Part shown: positions 1-6,919 of the stretch, piece by piece
Position numbering within the stretch: the stretch's first letter is position 1
How the letters are laid out: every line of letters begins with the position of its first letter
DNA from: an uncultured Clostridia bacterium
GTDB lineage: Bacteria > Bacillota_A > Clostridia > Oscillospirales > Oscillospiraceae
Assembly (NCBI GenBank): GCA_946410505.1
Contig: CAMKAP010000053.1
Location: 1-10,421, forward strand
Length of the DNA stretch: 10,421 nt
Reading direction: 5' to 3'
Notes under the pieces: model-generated
Told to the model about the DNA's origin: nothing
What the model saw: only the letters and a program-made list of their open reading frames with translations
Database searches by the model: none
Made by a program: the position numbers and the translations under genes

Positions 1-725
1 TCCCAGCCGGTCAGCAGGAGCTTGCGCGTGGGATAGCGCTTGATGAAGCCGTATTTGGCGCAGATGGAGTCCAGATACTCGTAAAACTTCTGGTTCATGT
101 TCTCATAGACCAGAGGCGAATTGTAGTGCCGGTCGAAGAGATCCACCGCGAGTCCCAGCTGGTGCTCGGAGGAGCCGGGCTCCATCGTGATGGTCTTGGC
201 GCGCTCCACCGCCTTTTGATACTCGGGCAGAAGCCAGATCTCCTTGCCCTCCAGCCCCATCTCCAGGGCGATGTTGTACGCCTTGCCGTCAAACAGCTGC
301 TTCTGGTAAGAGTAGGAACGGTAGGCGCTGCCGATATAGACGCCGAAGCCGTTGTCGCGCAGATCCTGCAGCATTTCCTCCAGATGGGGCAGCGCCGCAG
401 AGTCAAACATCATATGGTACTGCGTCCCCTGGATCTCGCTCACGTCCGGCATATAGCTGGAGGAGAGCAGATGGGAGGGATCGGAATTGATGAGGGAGTA
501 CTGGGTCATCGTAATGTCGATGTCCGGCCAGATGTCCTCGGTGGGCTCCGGGGTCGGGGTAGAGTTGAGCGCTGTATAGTTCACGCTGTCGCTGCTGATG
601 ATGCCGCCCTCCACGCCGCCTACGATCACGTCCGTCTTGTTCTCCGCCCGGGAGCGGACGACCGTATACAGCGCGAGAACGAGCACAGCCATCAGCAGGA
701 TCCAGCTCACGCGTTTCCGATACAA
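1..725 (-). CDS. M15B (VanY-type) D-alanyl-D-alanine carboxypeptidase, 3' end cut by window edge
   Basis: A zinc carboxypeptidase of the kind that removes the terminal D-Ala from peptidoglycan stem peptides outside the membrane. About 241 residues are visible. Residues 7-23 form one hydrophobic N-terminal segment (signal anchor), followed by a Thr/Pro/Glu-rich linker (about 51-64) and the catalytic domain. Residues 133-141 (SAYRSYSYQ) match the usual S-x-YRS-x-x-x-Q motif. Residues 185-195 (SSEHQLGLAVD) match SxHxxGxAxD, giving zinc ligands His188 and Asp195. The frame ends at TGWD, just before the family's usual EPWH-x-RY segment with the third ligand, so only a short tail should be missing. 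I chose a TTG start at 725 because GGAGGT (735-740) lies 9 bases upstream. An in-frame ATG at 749 has no ribosome site and lies almost at the predicted transcription start. The family is clear; the exact peptide substrate is not. Confidence 0.88.
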   Translation of the reverse strand, partial: MYRKRVSWILLMAVLVLALYTVVRSRAENKTDVIVGGVEGGIISSDSVNYTALNSTPTPEPTEDIWPDIDITMTQYSLINSDPSHLLSSSYMPDVSEIQGTQYHMMFDSAALPHLEEMLQDLRDNGFGVYIGSAYRSYSYQKQLFDGKAYNIALEMGLEGKEIWLLPEYQKAVERAKTITMEPGSSEHQLGLAVDLFDRHYNSPLVYENMNQKFYEYLDSICAKYGFIKRYPTRKLLLTGW

Positions 726-762
726 GAGGAATGCACCTCCAAAATGCATAAATACAAACTAT

Positions 763-791
763 ATTTTAGCACAAGACACAGCCCTTTGCAA
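763..791 (-). promoter_or_regulatory. Sigma-A-like promoter of the carboxypeptidase gene
   Basis: Read on the minus strand, TTGCAA (786-791) and TAAAAT (763-768) are separated by exactly 17 bases. Transcription would begin near 756, giving a leader of about 30 bases that contains the GGAGGT ribosome site and supports the TTG start at 725. The -35 box matches the consensus at 4 of 6 positions and the -10 box at 5 of 6. Confidence 0.6.
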
Positions 792-822
792 GTGCCGCCC
801 GCTTTCCCGGCGCTATGGGAAA

Positions 823-844
823 CGGCCGCCCCGAGGGGCGGCCG
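823..844 (-). terminator. Intrinsic terminator after the GH3 gene
   Basis: A perfect 10-base GC-only inverted repeat (823-832 with 835-844) with a 2-base centre, followed on the minus strand by TTT. It starts 21 bases after the GH3 stop codon and lies before the carboxypeptidase promoter, so it separates the two genes. The T-run is short, so termination may be leaky. Confidence 0.7.
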
Positions 845-864
845 CAGATCCGGTCCTTCCGTTC

Positions 865-3279
865 TTATTTGACCAGCTTCTTTGCCATACGGTAGACGCG
901 GGTTGCGTTCACGTCCAGCTGTCGGCGGGTGAGGTGGCGGCCCTTCAGGCCCTTCAGAATCCGCTGCAGATCCTTTTTGCCGCCGGGCATAAAGAGATCG
1001 TTGCCTGCAGCCGCCACCAGAGCGGGGTTGGGGAAGCCGTGCTTGCCGCCCTTGGAGCTCATGGCGGCGAGGACCCAGTCGGTCATCACAATGCCCTCAT
1101 AGCCGAATTCCCGGCGCAGCACCCGCTCCAGAATGCCGCGGCGCTCGGAGGTGTGGGTACCGTTTAACAGGTTATAGGAGGTCATGAGCGCGTGGGGCTG
1201 GCTCTCCCGCACGCAGATGCCGAAGCCGCGCAGATAGATCTCGCGCAGGGTCCGCTCGCTCATCTGGCTGTTGCTCGCATAGCGGTTGGTCTCCTGGTTG
1301 TTCGCGGCGTAGTGCTTGATGGTGGTGCCGCAGCCGGGGTGCTTCTGTACGCCGCGGGTGATGGCGGCGGCAAATTTGCCGGAGATGAGCGGGTCCTCGG
1401 AGAAGTACTCGAAGTTGCGGCCGCAGCGGATGTCTCTGTGGATGTTCAGTGCTGGGGCCAGCCACAGATGCACGCCGAAGCGCTCCATCTCGTCGCCCAC
1501 CAGATCGCCAAGGCTCTCTGCCAGCGCTTCGTTCCAGCTCTGGGCAATGGCCGTGCCGATGGGGATGGCGGTGCAATACTGCTCGTGCACCTCGCCCTCC
1601 ACCTTGGGCTTCTTGCTCGTGAGCTTCATAAAGAGCGTCACGATATCGGGCATCCACTCCATGACGCTCTCGGGCGTCCCGTCGCCCAGACCGTGAGCGC
1701 CGTTTTCATCTACCACATACTGGCGGCTCAGGCGCAGACCGGCAGGGCCGTCGGCCATGACCAGGCTGGGGATCCCCTTGTCGAGCAGGGCGCGGGTGGT
1801 CTCACCTGCGGCGCCGGCCACCGTCTGGGAGGCGTTGCCGATCACGCTCAGCGCGCCGGCCTTGGGGTCGAAGCCGCCCACGTTCAGAAGCGCCGCCTCC
1901 TCGTCAGTGAGGGAGGCGATCAGCGGGTCCACCTCATCCTCCACATCGTAGTTGACCTTTACGGTCTCGATATCGCTGGCCTTCACGTGCAGGACCTTCA
2001 GGAAGCGCGGGGCCTTGGCCTTGGGCATCTCGGGCTTCCAGTCCTCGAATTCCGGGGCGCCGATGGCGTGGCGGACGCGTTCGGTGAACACGGCCTTGTC
2101 AAGCCGCACGATAACGGCGGGCTTGTTGTCCGCACTGGAGCTGCCCAGACGCAGCACATAGTCGCCCTTCTCCAGCAGCCATGCCTTCTGACCCGCGTCA
2201 AAGCTGGCCAGATCCCGCATACGGAAGCGCAGCGTCACTTCGCAGCTCTCGCCGGGCTGCAGTTCCTCGGTTTTGGCGAAGGCCGCAAGGCTCTGCCAGG
2301 GCTTGTCCATCCAGGCAGTCGGTGCGGAAGCGTAGAGCTGCACGACTTCCCTGCCCGGGCGGCTGCCGGTGTTGGTGACCTGCGCCGTCAGGCTGATGCA
2401 CTCGCCCTCGGCCTTCGCGACGCCCGCCTTGATTTCAAAGCCGGTGTAGCCCAGACCGAAGCCGAAGGGGAAGAGGGGCTTTACGCCGACGGTGTCGAAA
2501 TAGCGGTATCCCACATAGACGCCCTCGCGGTACTGCGTGTCGTCCCGGTCGCCGAAGCCGCCGATCGTCTGGTAGGCGTCCCAGGCGGCCCAGGTGGTGG
2601 TCAATTTGCCGGAGGGATAGGCACGGCCCAGAAGCAGATCCGCCAGCACGCTGCCGGTCTCCACGCCCAGCTGGCTCAGATAGAGAATGTTCTCCACATC
2701 CAGCACCGGCGTGAGATCCACCACACCCCCTACGTTCAGCACCAGCATGAAGTGCTCGTACTGCCGCCTGAGCGCCAGAATATCGCGCACCTCGGTCTCA
2801 CTGAGCAGAATATCACCGGGGACGGGCTGCCGGTCCGAACCCTCGCCGGAGATGCGGCCCAGCACATAAACCGCCGTGTCACCCGCGCCGCGCAGGGGAA
2901 TGTTATACTCGGGCTCCGGCATGACGCGGCCCATGAACTCCACCGCCGCGACCACATGGCGCTCCTTCGCCTCCGCCTTGCAGGCGCGGATGAATTCCCT
3001 GTGCGCCTCACGCCGGACGCTGTCATAGCTGTCCAGCCAGAATTTTGTGCTGACGGTAAAGCCCGCGTTCTCCAGCCCCTGCTCAACGGAGACGGAATAG
3101 CGGGAGTTGACCTCACCGGAGCCAGTGCCGCCCTTGATGGTCTGCCGTGCGCCGCTGCCGTACAGGGCCACGGTACAAGGGCCTGGGAGCGGGAAATCCC
3201 CCTTGCTCTTGAGCAGAACCGCGCATTCCGCGCCGGCCTTACGCACGATGGCGCTGTGTTCTCTTTCGTAGTCGTACAT
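865..3279 (-). CDS. Glycoside hydrolase family 3 beta-glycosidase with inverted domain order
   Basis: An 804-residue retaining beta-glycosidase, probably beta-glucosidase-like, with no signal peptide and therefore cytoplasmic. The usual order is reversed. The GH3 C-terminal-type sandwich domain comes first (about 1-230: KGGTGSGEVN at 49-58, GEGSDR at 145-150, LNVGG at 181-185, YPSGKL at 221-226). A fibronectin-III-like domain follows (about 286-390), and the TIM-barrel domain is last (about 455-804). In the barrel I see ADGPAGLR near 509, RNFEYFSEDP (621-630), KHYAANNQE (655-663), and IVMTDW with the expected nucleophile Asp734. Glu146 in GEGSDR is the likely acid/base by family analogy. This order is known for some gut clostridial GH3 enzymes, such as Ruminococcus albus beta-glucosidase. 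The ATG at 3279 is preferred because GGAGGAG (3284-3290) lies directly upstream. The ATG at 3297 lies at about the predicted transcription start. Exact sugar specificity cannot be read from the sequence. Confidence 0.93.
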   Translation of the reverse strand: MYDYEREHSAIVRKAGAECAVLLKSKGDFPLPGPCTVALYGSGARQTIKGGTGSGEVNSRYSVSVEQGLENAGFTVSTKFWLDSYDSVRREAHREFIRACKAEAKERHVVAAVEFMGRVMPEPEYNIPLRGAGDTAVYVLGRISGEGSDRQPVPGDILLSETEVRDILALRRQYEHFMLVLNVGGVVDLTPVLDVENILYLSQLGVETGSVLADLLLGRAYPSGKLTTTWAAWDAYQTIGGFGDRDDTQYREGVYVGYRYFDTVGVKPLFPFGFGLGYTGFEIKAGVAKAEGECISLTAQVTNTGSRPGREVVQLYASAPTAWMDKPWQSLAAFAKTEELQPGESCEVTLRFRMRDLASFDAGQKAWLLEKGDYVLRLGSSSADNKPAVIVRLDKAVFTERVRHAIGAPEFEDWKPEMPKAKAPRFLKVLHVKASDIETVKVNYDVEDEVDPLIASLTDEEAALLNVGGFDPKAGALSVIGNASQTVAGAAGETTRALLDKGIPSLVMADGPAGLRLSRQYVVDENGAHGLGDGTPESVMEWMPDIVTLFMKLTSKKPKVEGEVHEQYCTAIPIGTAIAQSWNEALAESLGDLVGDEMERFGVHLWLAPALNIHRDIRCGRNFEYFSEDPLISGKFAAAITRGVQKHPGCGTTIKHYAANNQETNRYASNSQMSERTLREIYLRGFGICVRESQPHALMTSYNLLNGTHTSERRGILERVLRREFGYEGIVMTDWVLAAMSSKGGKHGFPNPALVAAAGNDLFMPGGKKDLQRILKGLKGRHLTRRQLDVNATRVYRMAKKLVK

Positions 3280-3296
3280 TTTACTCCTCCAACACA

Positions 3297-3333
3297 TTAT
3301 GTTAACTATATTACGTAAAACTTTTTATGTTAA
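3297..3333. repeat. Pair of 9-base direct repeats framing the GH3 promoter
   Basis: TTATGTTAA occurs at 3297-3305 and again at 3325-3333, 28 bases apart start to start. One copy covers the -35 box and the other spans from the edge of the -10 box to the predicted start site. An 8-base palindrome, TTACGTAA (3311-3318), lies between them in the promoter spacer. The placement would suit operator half-sites, but the AT-richness of the stretch makes chance possible. Confidence 0.4.
3305..3333 (-). promoter_or_regulatory. Sigma-A-like promoter of the GH3 gene
   Basis: On the minus strand TTAACA (3328-3333, 5 of 6 matches) and TATAGT (3305-3310, 5 of 6 matches) are 17 bases apart. The -35 box overlaps the tcdA stop codon. 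Transcription would start near 3298, leaving a leader of about 20 bases that holds only the ribosome site. This gives the glycosidase its own expression although tcdA lies just upstream on the same strand with no terminator between them. Confidence 0.7.
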
Positions 3334-4040
3334 TTAATTAGCTGTCTGACGACTTCTGCCGCGATCATCAGTCCGGCGGCGGGCGGCACGAAGGCCGTCG
3401 AGCCGGGAATGGAGCGGCGGGTACTCCCCGGCTCTACGATTTCCGGCCCGAGGCATATTGGCTCCTCGGGAGAATAGACCACCTGCAGCCGCTCAATGCC
3501 GCGGCGGCGGCATTCCTTTCGCATCACGCGGGCCAGAGCATCGTTTCCCGTTTCATAGAGGTCACAGACGCGAAGCTGAGAGGGATCCCGCTTGTTGCCG
3601 GTGCCCATGGCGCTGATGATCGGCGTTCCGGATGCCTCCGCCTGCTCGATGAGCGAGAGCTTTCCCGACACGGTGTCGATGGCGTCCACCACATAGTCGT
3701 ACTGCGTAAAATCAAACTGCTCCCGGGTTTCGGGCAGGTAGAAGCATTTATAGGTCCGTACCACGCAGTCCGGGTTGATGCTGTGCACCCGGGCGGCAGC
3801 AATGTCCACCTTATCCATTCCGACGGTATCCCGCGTGGCCAGGATCTGGCGGTTCAGGTTGGAGAGGGCGACCTGATCGTTGTCAATCAGATCGAGCGCG
3901 CCGATGCCGGAGCGCGCCAGCGCCTCCACCACATAGCCGCCCACGCCGCCGAGACCGAAGATCGCCACCCGGGCGTTTTTCAGCTTGTCCATGGCATCAA
4001 AGCCGAGCACGTGTTCGGTTCTGACAAATGCCTCTTCCAT
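3330..4040 (-). CDS. tcdA: tRNA threonylcarbamoyladenosine dehydratase (ThiF/MoeB/HesA-type E1-like)
   Basis: An ATP-dependent enzyme that cyclises t6A at position 37 of ANN-decoding tRNAs to ct6A. It is 236 residues long, usual for the short TcdA/CsdL branch, and has no rhodanese or ubiquitin-like domain. Visible features are a Rossmann nucleotide-binding loop GLGGVGG (29-35), DNDQVALSNLNRQ (53-65), which carries the adenylation-site Asp, Asn and Arg residues, and a GSTAFVPPAAGLMIAAEVV segment near the C-terminus that is typical of this branch. The Cys pairs of zinc-binding MoeB/ThiF proteins are not evident. The ATG start has AAGGAG (4048-4053) 7 bases upstream and its own promoter. It lies 50 bases upstream of the GH3 gene on the same strand with no terminator between, so read-through into that gene is possible. 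A general ThiF-family adenylyltransferase is the alternative. Confidence 0.9.
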   Translation of the reverse strand: MEEAFVRTEHVLGFDAMDKLKNARVAIFGLGGVGGYVVEALARSGIGALDLIDNDQVALSNLNRQILATRDTVGMDKVDIAAARVHSINPDCVVRTYKCFYLPETREQFDFTQYDYVVDAIDTVSGKLSLIEQAEASGTPIISAMGTGNKRDPSQLRVCDLYETGNDALARVMRKECRRRGIERLQVVYSPEEPICLGPEIVEPGSTRRSIPGSTAFVPPAAGLMIAAEVVRQLIN

Positions 4041-4076
4041 AACGCAGCTCCTTTAAAAGCGATTGTGTTCCTGTTC

Positions 4077-4105
4077 AGTATACGCCAAAGCAGGCCATGA
4101 GGCAA
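4077..4105 (-). promoter_or_regulatory. Sigma-A-like promoter of tcdA
   Basis: On the minus strand TTGCCT (4100-4105, 4 of 6) and TATACT (4077-4082, 5 of 6) are separated by 17 bases. The predicted start near 4070 gives a leader of about 30 bases with AAGGAG at 4048-4053. It is one half of a divergent arrangement with the GH13 promoter. Confidence 0.6.
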
Positions 4106-4161
4106 CAATAACTTCCTCTCCGCCGGTGCCGGGACAAAGCCGCACGTGCGAAAGAACCATA

Positions 4162-4191
4162 TTGCACAGTCCGCTGTTTTTGTGGTAATAT
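4162..4191 (+). promoter_or_regulatory. Possible promoter of the GH13-ispE operon
   Basis: TTGCAC (4162-4167) and TAATAT (4186-4191) are 18 bases apart, inside the only AT-rich stretch of the divergent region (about 4176-4215). The leader to the ATG at 4301 would be about 105 bases. It contains an 8-base-pair stem (4241-4248 with 4260-4267, one G-U pair). The -10 assignment is ambiguous because several AT-rich hexamers overlap here. Confidence 0.4.
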
Positions 4192-4300
4192 AAAATATCA
4201 TAAATTTTCGCTTTAGATTCCTGGAATGATCGGCTGCCGACGTGCCGCTTTGCTCTGCTGCGGCATGCGGGACGGTCCGCTGATAAAGGGGGGCAGGCAC

Positions 4301-5980
4301 ATGAGCGACAAGCAGTGGTACAAGGAGATGACGGTCTACCAGATCTGGCCGCGCAGCTTCTGCGACGGCAACGGAGACGGCATCGGCGACCTCTGGGGCG
4401 TGCTGAGCAAACTGGACTATCTGCAGAGCCTCGGGGTGGATGCGATCTGGTTCTCTCCGCTTTATCCCTCGCCCAATGCGGATTATGGCTACGACATTTC
4501 CGATTACATGGACATCCACCCGGACTACGGGAACCTGGAGGTGTTCCGCCAGGTGCTGGACGGGGCCCATGAGCGCGGCATGCGCGTGTTCATGGATCTG
4601 GTGGTCAACCACACCTCCGACGAGCACCGTTGGTTTCAGGAGAGCAAAAAGGGGAAGGATAATCCCTATCACAACTACTATTACTGGCGCCCCGGACGGA
4701 CGGTGGCCGGAAAAAAGCTGCCGCCCAACAACTGGACCTCGGTCTTTGAGGGCGGCGCCTGGGAGTATGACGCGGGGCTGGACGAATACTATCTGCATCT
4801 CTTTGCCCGCAAGCAGCCCGACCTGAACATGGACAATCCCCGGGTGCGCGAAGAGGTCAAAAAGATCATGCGCTTCTGGCTGGACATGGGGGTGGACGGA
4901 TTCCGTGAGGATGTGATCACCTTCATCTCCAAGACGCCCGGCCTGCCCAACAGCTATCCCTGGATCCCCGTGGCCAACGGCATGAAGCACTTTTCCAATC
5001 TGCCCCCGGTGCATGATTATCTGCGGGAGTTCAAGAGGGACGTGCTGGATTATTACGACTGCTTCACCGTGGGCGAGAGCCCGCTGACCGACGCGGATAT
5101 TGCGCTGCGCTATGTGACGGAGGGGCCCGATCAGGTCCTTGACGAGATGATCGCCTTTTCCCACATGGAGGCGGACTGCTTCATGACCGATATGATCCGC
5201 ATGCCCTTCGATCTGAGGAAGATGAAGCGCGCCTTTTCCGACTGGCAGACGAAGCTGGCCGGCAAGGCCTGGAACGCCCTGTACATAGAAAACCATGACC
5301 ACCCGCGCATCATCAGCCGCTACGGCAGCGAGCGCTACCACGATGAGAGCGGCAAGATGCTGGCTGCCATGTACATGCTCCAGCGCGGCACGCCTTTTAT
5401 CTATCAGGGCCAGGAGATCGGCATGACCAATCTGCGCCTGGACAGCGTGAGGCTGTATGAGGACGTGATGACTCACAACAGCGCCCGCATCGCTTCCCGC
5501 TTCCTGCCGCGCAAGGCGGTGCTGCGCATGGTGCAGGAGGGCTGCCGGGACAGCGCGCGCACGCCCATGCAGTGGTCGGCGGAGCGCTACGCAGGCTTTT
5601 CCGAGGCGGTGCCCTGGTTCTATGTCAACGACAACTACACCCGCATCAATGTGGCGGCCCAAGAGAAAGACCCCAACTCCCTGCTGAACTTCTATCGAAA
5701 GCTGATCCGCTTCCGGAAGGAGACCCCCGTGGCCATCTGGGGCGACTACAAAGAGCATCGGCCGGAGGACAAAAAGCTCTATGTGTATGAGCGCAGCTAC
5801 CAGGGGCAGAAGCTGCTGGTGATCTGCTCCTTTACGGCAGACCAGGTCCGCGTCGAGGCGCCGGAGGGCTTCCGCCTCACCGACGGCAGCTGTGTGCTGG
5901 CAAACTATGAGATGAATTTTGTCATCGCCAACGGCTTTACTACCCGGCCCTATGAGCTGCGGGTATACCTGTTCGGGTGA
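4301..5980 (+). CDS. GH13 alpha-glucosidase, oligo-1,6-glucosidase-like
   Basis: A 559-residue cytoplasmic retaining alpha-glucosidase of the GH13_31/GH13_29 type, of the usual length. These enzymes release glucose from isomalto- or malto-oligosaccharides, or split trehalose-6-phosphate. Visible conserved regions are DGNGDGIGDLWG with the calcium-loop Asp pattern near 22-33, DLVVNHTSDEH (region I), GFREDVI (region II, nucleophile Asp204), VGES (region III, acid/base Glu259) and ENHDHPR (region IV, transition-state Asp333). Val205 after the nucleophile is the residue associated with alpha-1,6 activity, where maltases have Thr. The Glu before Asp204 and the His after Asp333 are not the usual residues. 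I chose the ATG at 4301 because AAGGGGGG (4286-4293) sits 7 bases upstream and homology begins at once; the ATG at 4226 would add 25 residues unlike the family. ispE follows after 7 bases. Trehalose-6-phosphate hydrolase is an alternative. Confidence 0.9.
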   Translation: MSDKQWYKEMTVYQIWPRSFCDGNGDGIGDLWGVLSKLDYLQSLGVDAIWFSPLYPSPNADYGYDISDYMDIHPDYGNLEVFRQVLDGAHERGMRVFMDLVVNHTSDEHRWFQESKKGKDNPYHNYYYWRPGRTVAGKKLPPNNWTSVFEGGAWEYDAGLDEYYLHLFARKQPDLNMDNPRVREEVKKIMRFWLDMGVDGFREDVITFISKTPGLPNSYPWIPVANGMKHFSNLPPVHDYLREFKRDVLDYYDCFTVGESPLTDADIALRYVTEGPDQVLDEMIAFSHMEADCFMTDMIRMPFDLRKMKRAFSDWQTKLAGKAWNALYIENHDHPRIISRYGSERYHDESGKMLAAMYMLQRGTPFIYQGQEIGMTNLRLDSVRLYEDVMTHNSARIASRFLPRKAVLRMVQEGCRDSARTPMQWSAERYAGFSEAVPWFYVNDNYTRINVAAQEKDPNSLLNFYRKLIRFRKETPVAIWGDYKEHRPEDKKLYVYERSYQGQKLLVICSFTADQVRVEAPEGFRLTDGSCVLANYEMNFVIANGFTTRPYELRVYLFG

Positions 5981-5987
5981 AGAGCGT

Positions 5988-6857
5988 ATGGAATATCGGG
6001 AAAAGGCTTATGCCAAACTGAATATCTCCCTCGACGTGGGCGCCCGGCGTGCCGACGGCTACCATGAGATGAACATGGTGATGCAGACTGTGGGCCTCTG
6101 CGATGAAGTGAGCGTGACGCCTACGGAGGACGGGCAGCTCTCTGCCCGCAGCAATCTGCGCTTTATCCCCACGGACGAGCGGAACCTGGCCGTGAAAGCG
6201 GCCCGGGTCTATCTGGAGACCGCGGGACTGCGCGGCCAGGGGCTGCTCCTGAATCTGAACAAGCGCATCCCGGTGGGGGCGGGCATGGCGGGCGGCTCTT
6301 CGGACGCCGCGGCCGTGCTGCGCGCGCTCAACCGGATGTACAACGGTCGCTTCACCCGGGCGGAGCTGGAAAAGCTGGCGGAGCAGGTGGGCTCCGATGT
6401 GGCATTCTGTGTGGCGGGCGGAACGGCGCTGGCCCGCGGCCGGGGTGAGATCCTGGAGGATCTGCCGCCCCTGCCCGACTGCCGGATCGTAATCTGCAAG
6501 CCGGAGTTTTCCATCTCCACGCCGGAACTCTTCAAGAAGCTGGACAGTGCGCCGGTGCGGCACCACCCCGACACGGCGGGTATTCTGAAGGCCCTGGAGG
6601 AGGGAGATCTGCGGGCGATCTGCCGGAGAATGTACAACGTCTTCGAGGACGTGGGAGACCGGCGGATGCGCACGGTCGCGCAGATCAAGAGCCGGATGCT
6701 GGACCACGGCGCTCTTGGTTCCATCATGACCGGCACAGGTTCCGCCGTGTTCGGCGTCTTCACCGATGAAGAGGCGGCCCGGAGGGCGGCCGGAGAGCTG
6801 AAAGGGGAATATAAATTCGCCTGTGTGACCCAGCCCGCGGCAAGGCTTGCGCTGTGA
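5988..6857 (+). CDS. ispE: 4-diphosphocytidyl-2-C-methyl-D-erythritol kinase
   Basis: A cytoplasmic GHMP-family kinase that phosphorylates CDP-methylerythritol at the 2-hydroxyl in the MEP pathway to isopentenyl diphosphate. It is 289 residues long, normal for IspE. AYAKLN (7-12) carries the catalytic Lys10. RRADGYHEM (20-28) is the family's second motif. The ATP loop PVGAGMAGGSSDAA lies at 95-108, and GSDVAF (135-140) has the catalytic Asp137. A third GHMP motif, MTGTGSAVFGVF, lies near the C-terminus. The ATG at 5988 is 7 bases after the GH13 stop. The weak ribosome site GGTGA overlaps that stop codon, which suggests translational coupling to the upstream gene. An ATG at 5919 in the same frame would lie inside the GH13 gene and add unrelated residues. 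A hairpin follows 15 bases downstream. Confidence 0.95.
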   Translation: MEYREKAYAKLNISLDVGARRADGYHEMNMVMQTVGLCDEVSVTPTEDGQLSARSNLRFIPTDERNLAVKAARVYLETAGLRGQGLLLNLNKRIPVGAGMAGGSSDAAAVLRALNRMYNGRFTRAELEKLAEQVGSDVAFCVAGGTALARGRGEILEDLPPLPDCRIVICKPEFSISTPELFKKLDSAPVRHHPDTAGILKALEEGDLRAICRRMYNVFEDVGDRRMRTVAQIKSRMLDHGALGSIMTGTGSAVFGVFTDEEAARRAAGELKGEYKFACVTQPAARLAL

Positions 6858-6872
6858 TTAAAAATCGGACGA

Positions 6873-6911
6873 ACCGTCCATACTCCCTGTAAACATAGGA
6901 GTATGGACGGT
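6873..6911 (+). terminator. Hairpin/terminator between ispE and spoIIR
   Basis: A perfect 14-base inverted repeat (6873-6886 with 6898-6911) with an 11-base loop, followed by GTTTTC. It begins 15 bases after the ispE stop. Its downstream T-stretch ends only 4 bases before the spoIIR ATG, so it acts as an ispE terminator, as a structure covering the spoIIR ribosome site, or as both. The minus strand also has a T-run beyond the stem (6859-6864), so it could work in both directions. Confidence 0.75.
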
Positions 6912-6919
6912 GTTTTCAT

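Noticed and set aside
1192..3318. A 708-residue open frame on the plus strand opposite the GH3 gene.
   Set aside because: It is an antisense shadow of a high-GC gene. Its composition is biased to Ala/Gly/Leu/His/Gln with no recognisable motif, and the minus-strand frame has complete GH3 signatures.
4141..4150. A 10-base palindrome CGCACGTGCG upstream of the GH13 -35 box as a possible operator.
   Set aside because: It is short, matches no operator I recognise, and GC-rich palindromes of this size are frequent here. I also looked for a catabolite-response element around the GH13 promoter and found none.
4226..4300. An upstream ATG that would extend the GH13 protein by 25 residues.
   Set aside because: The extension contains no family sequence and lacks a ribosome site, whereas 4301 has a good one.
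3980..5758. A 592-residue open frame on the minus strand opposite the GH13 gene.
   Set aside because: It is a shadow frame rich in Val/His/Gln/Leu with no domain, and it overlaps both the divergent promoter region and the start of tcdA.
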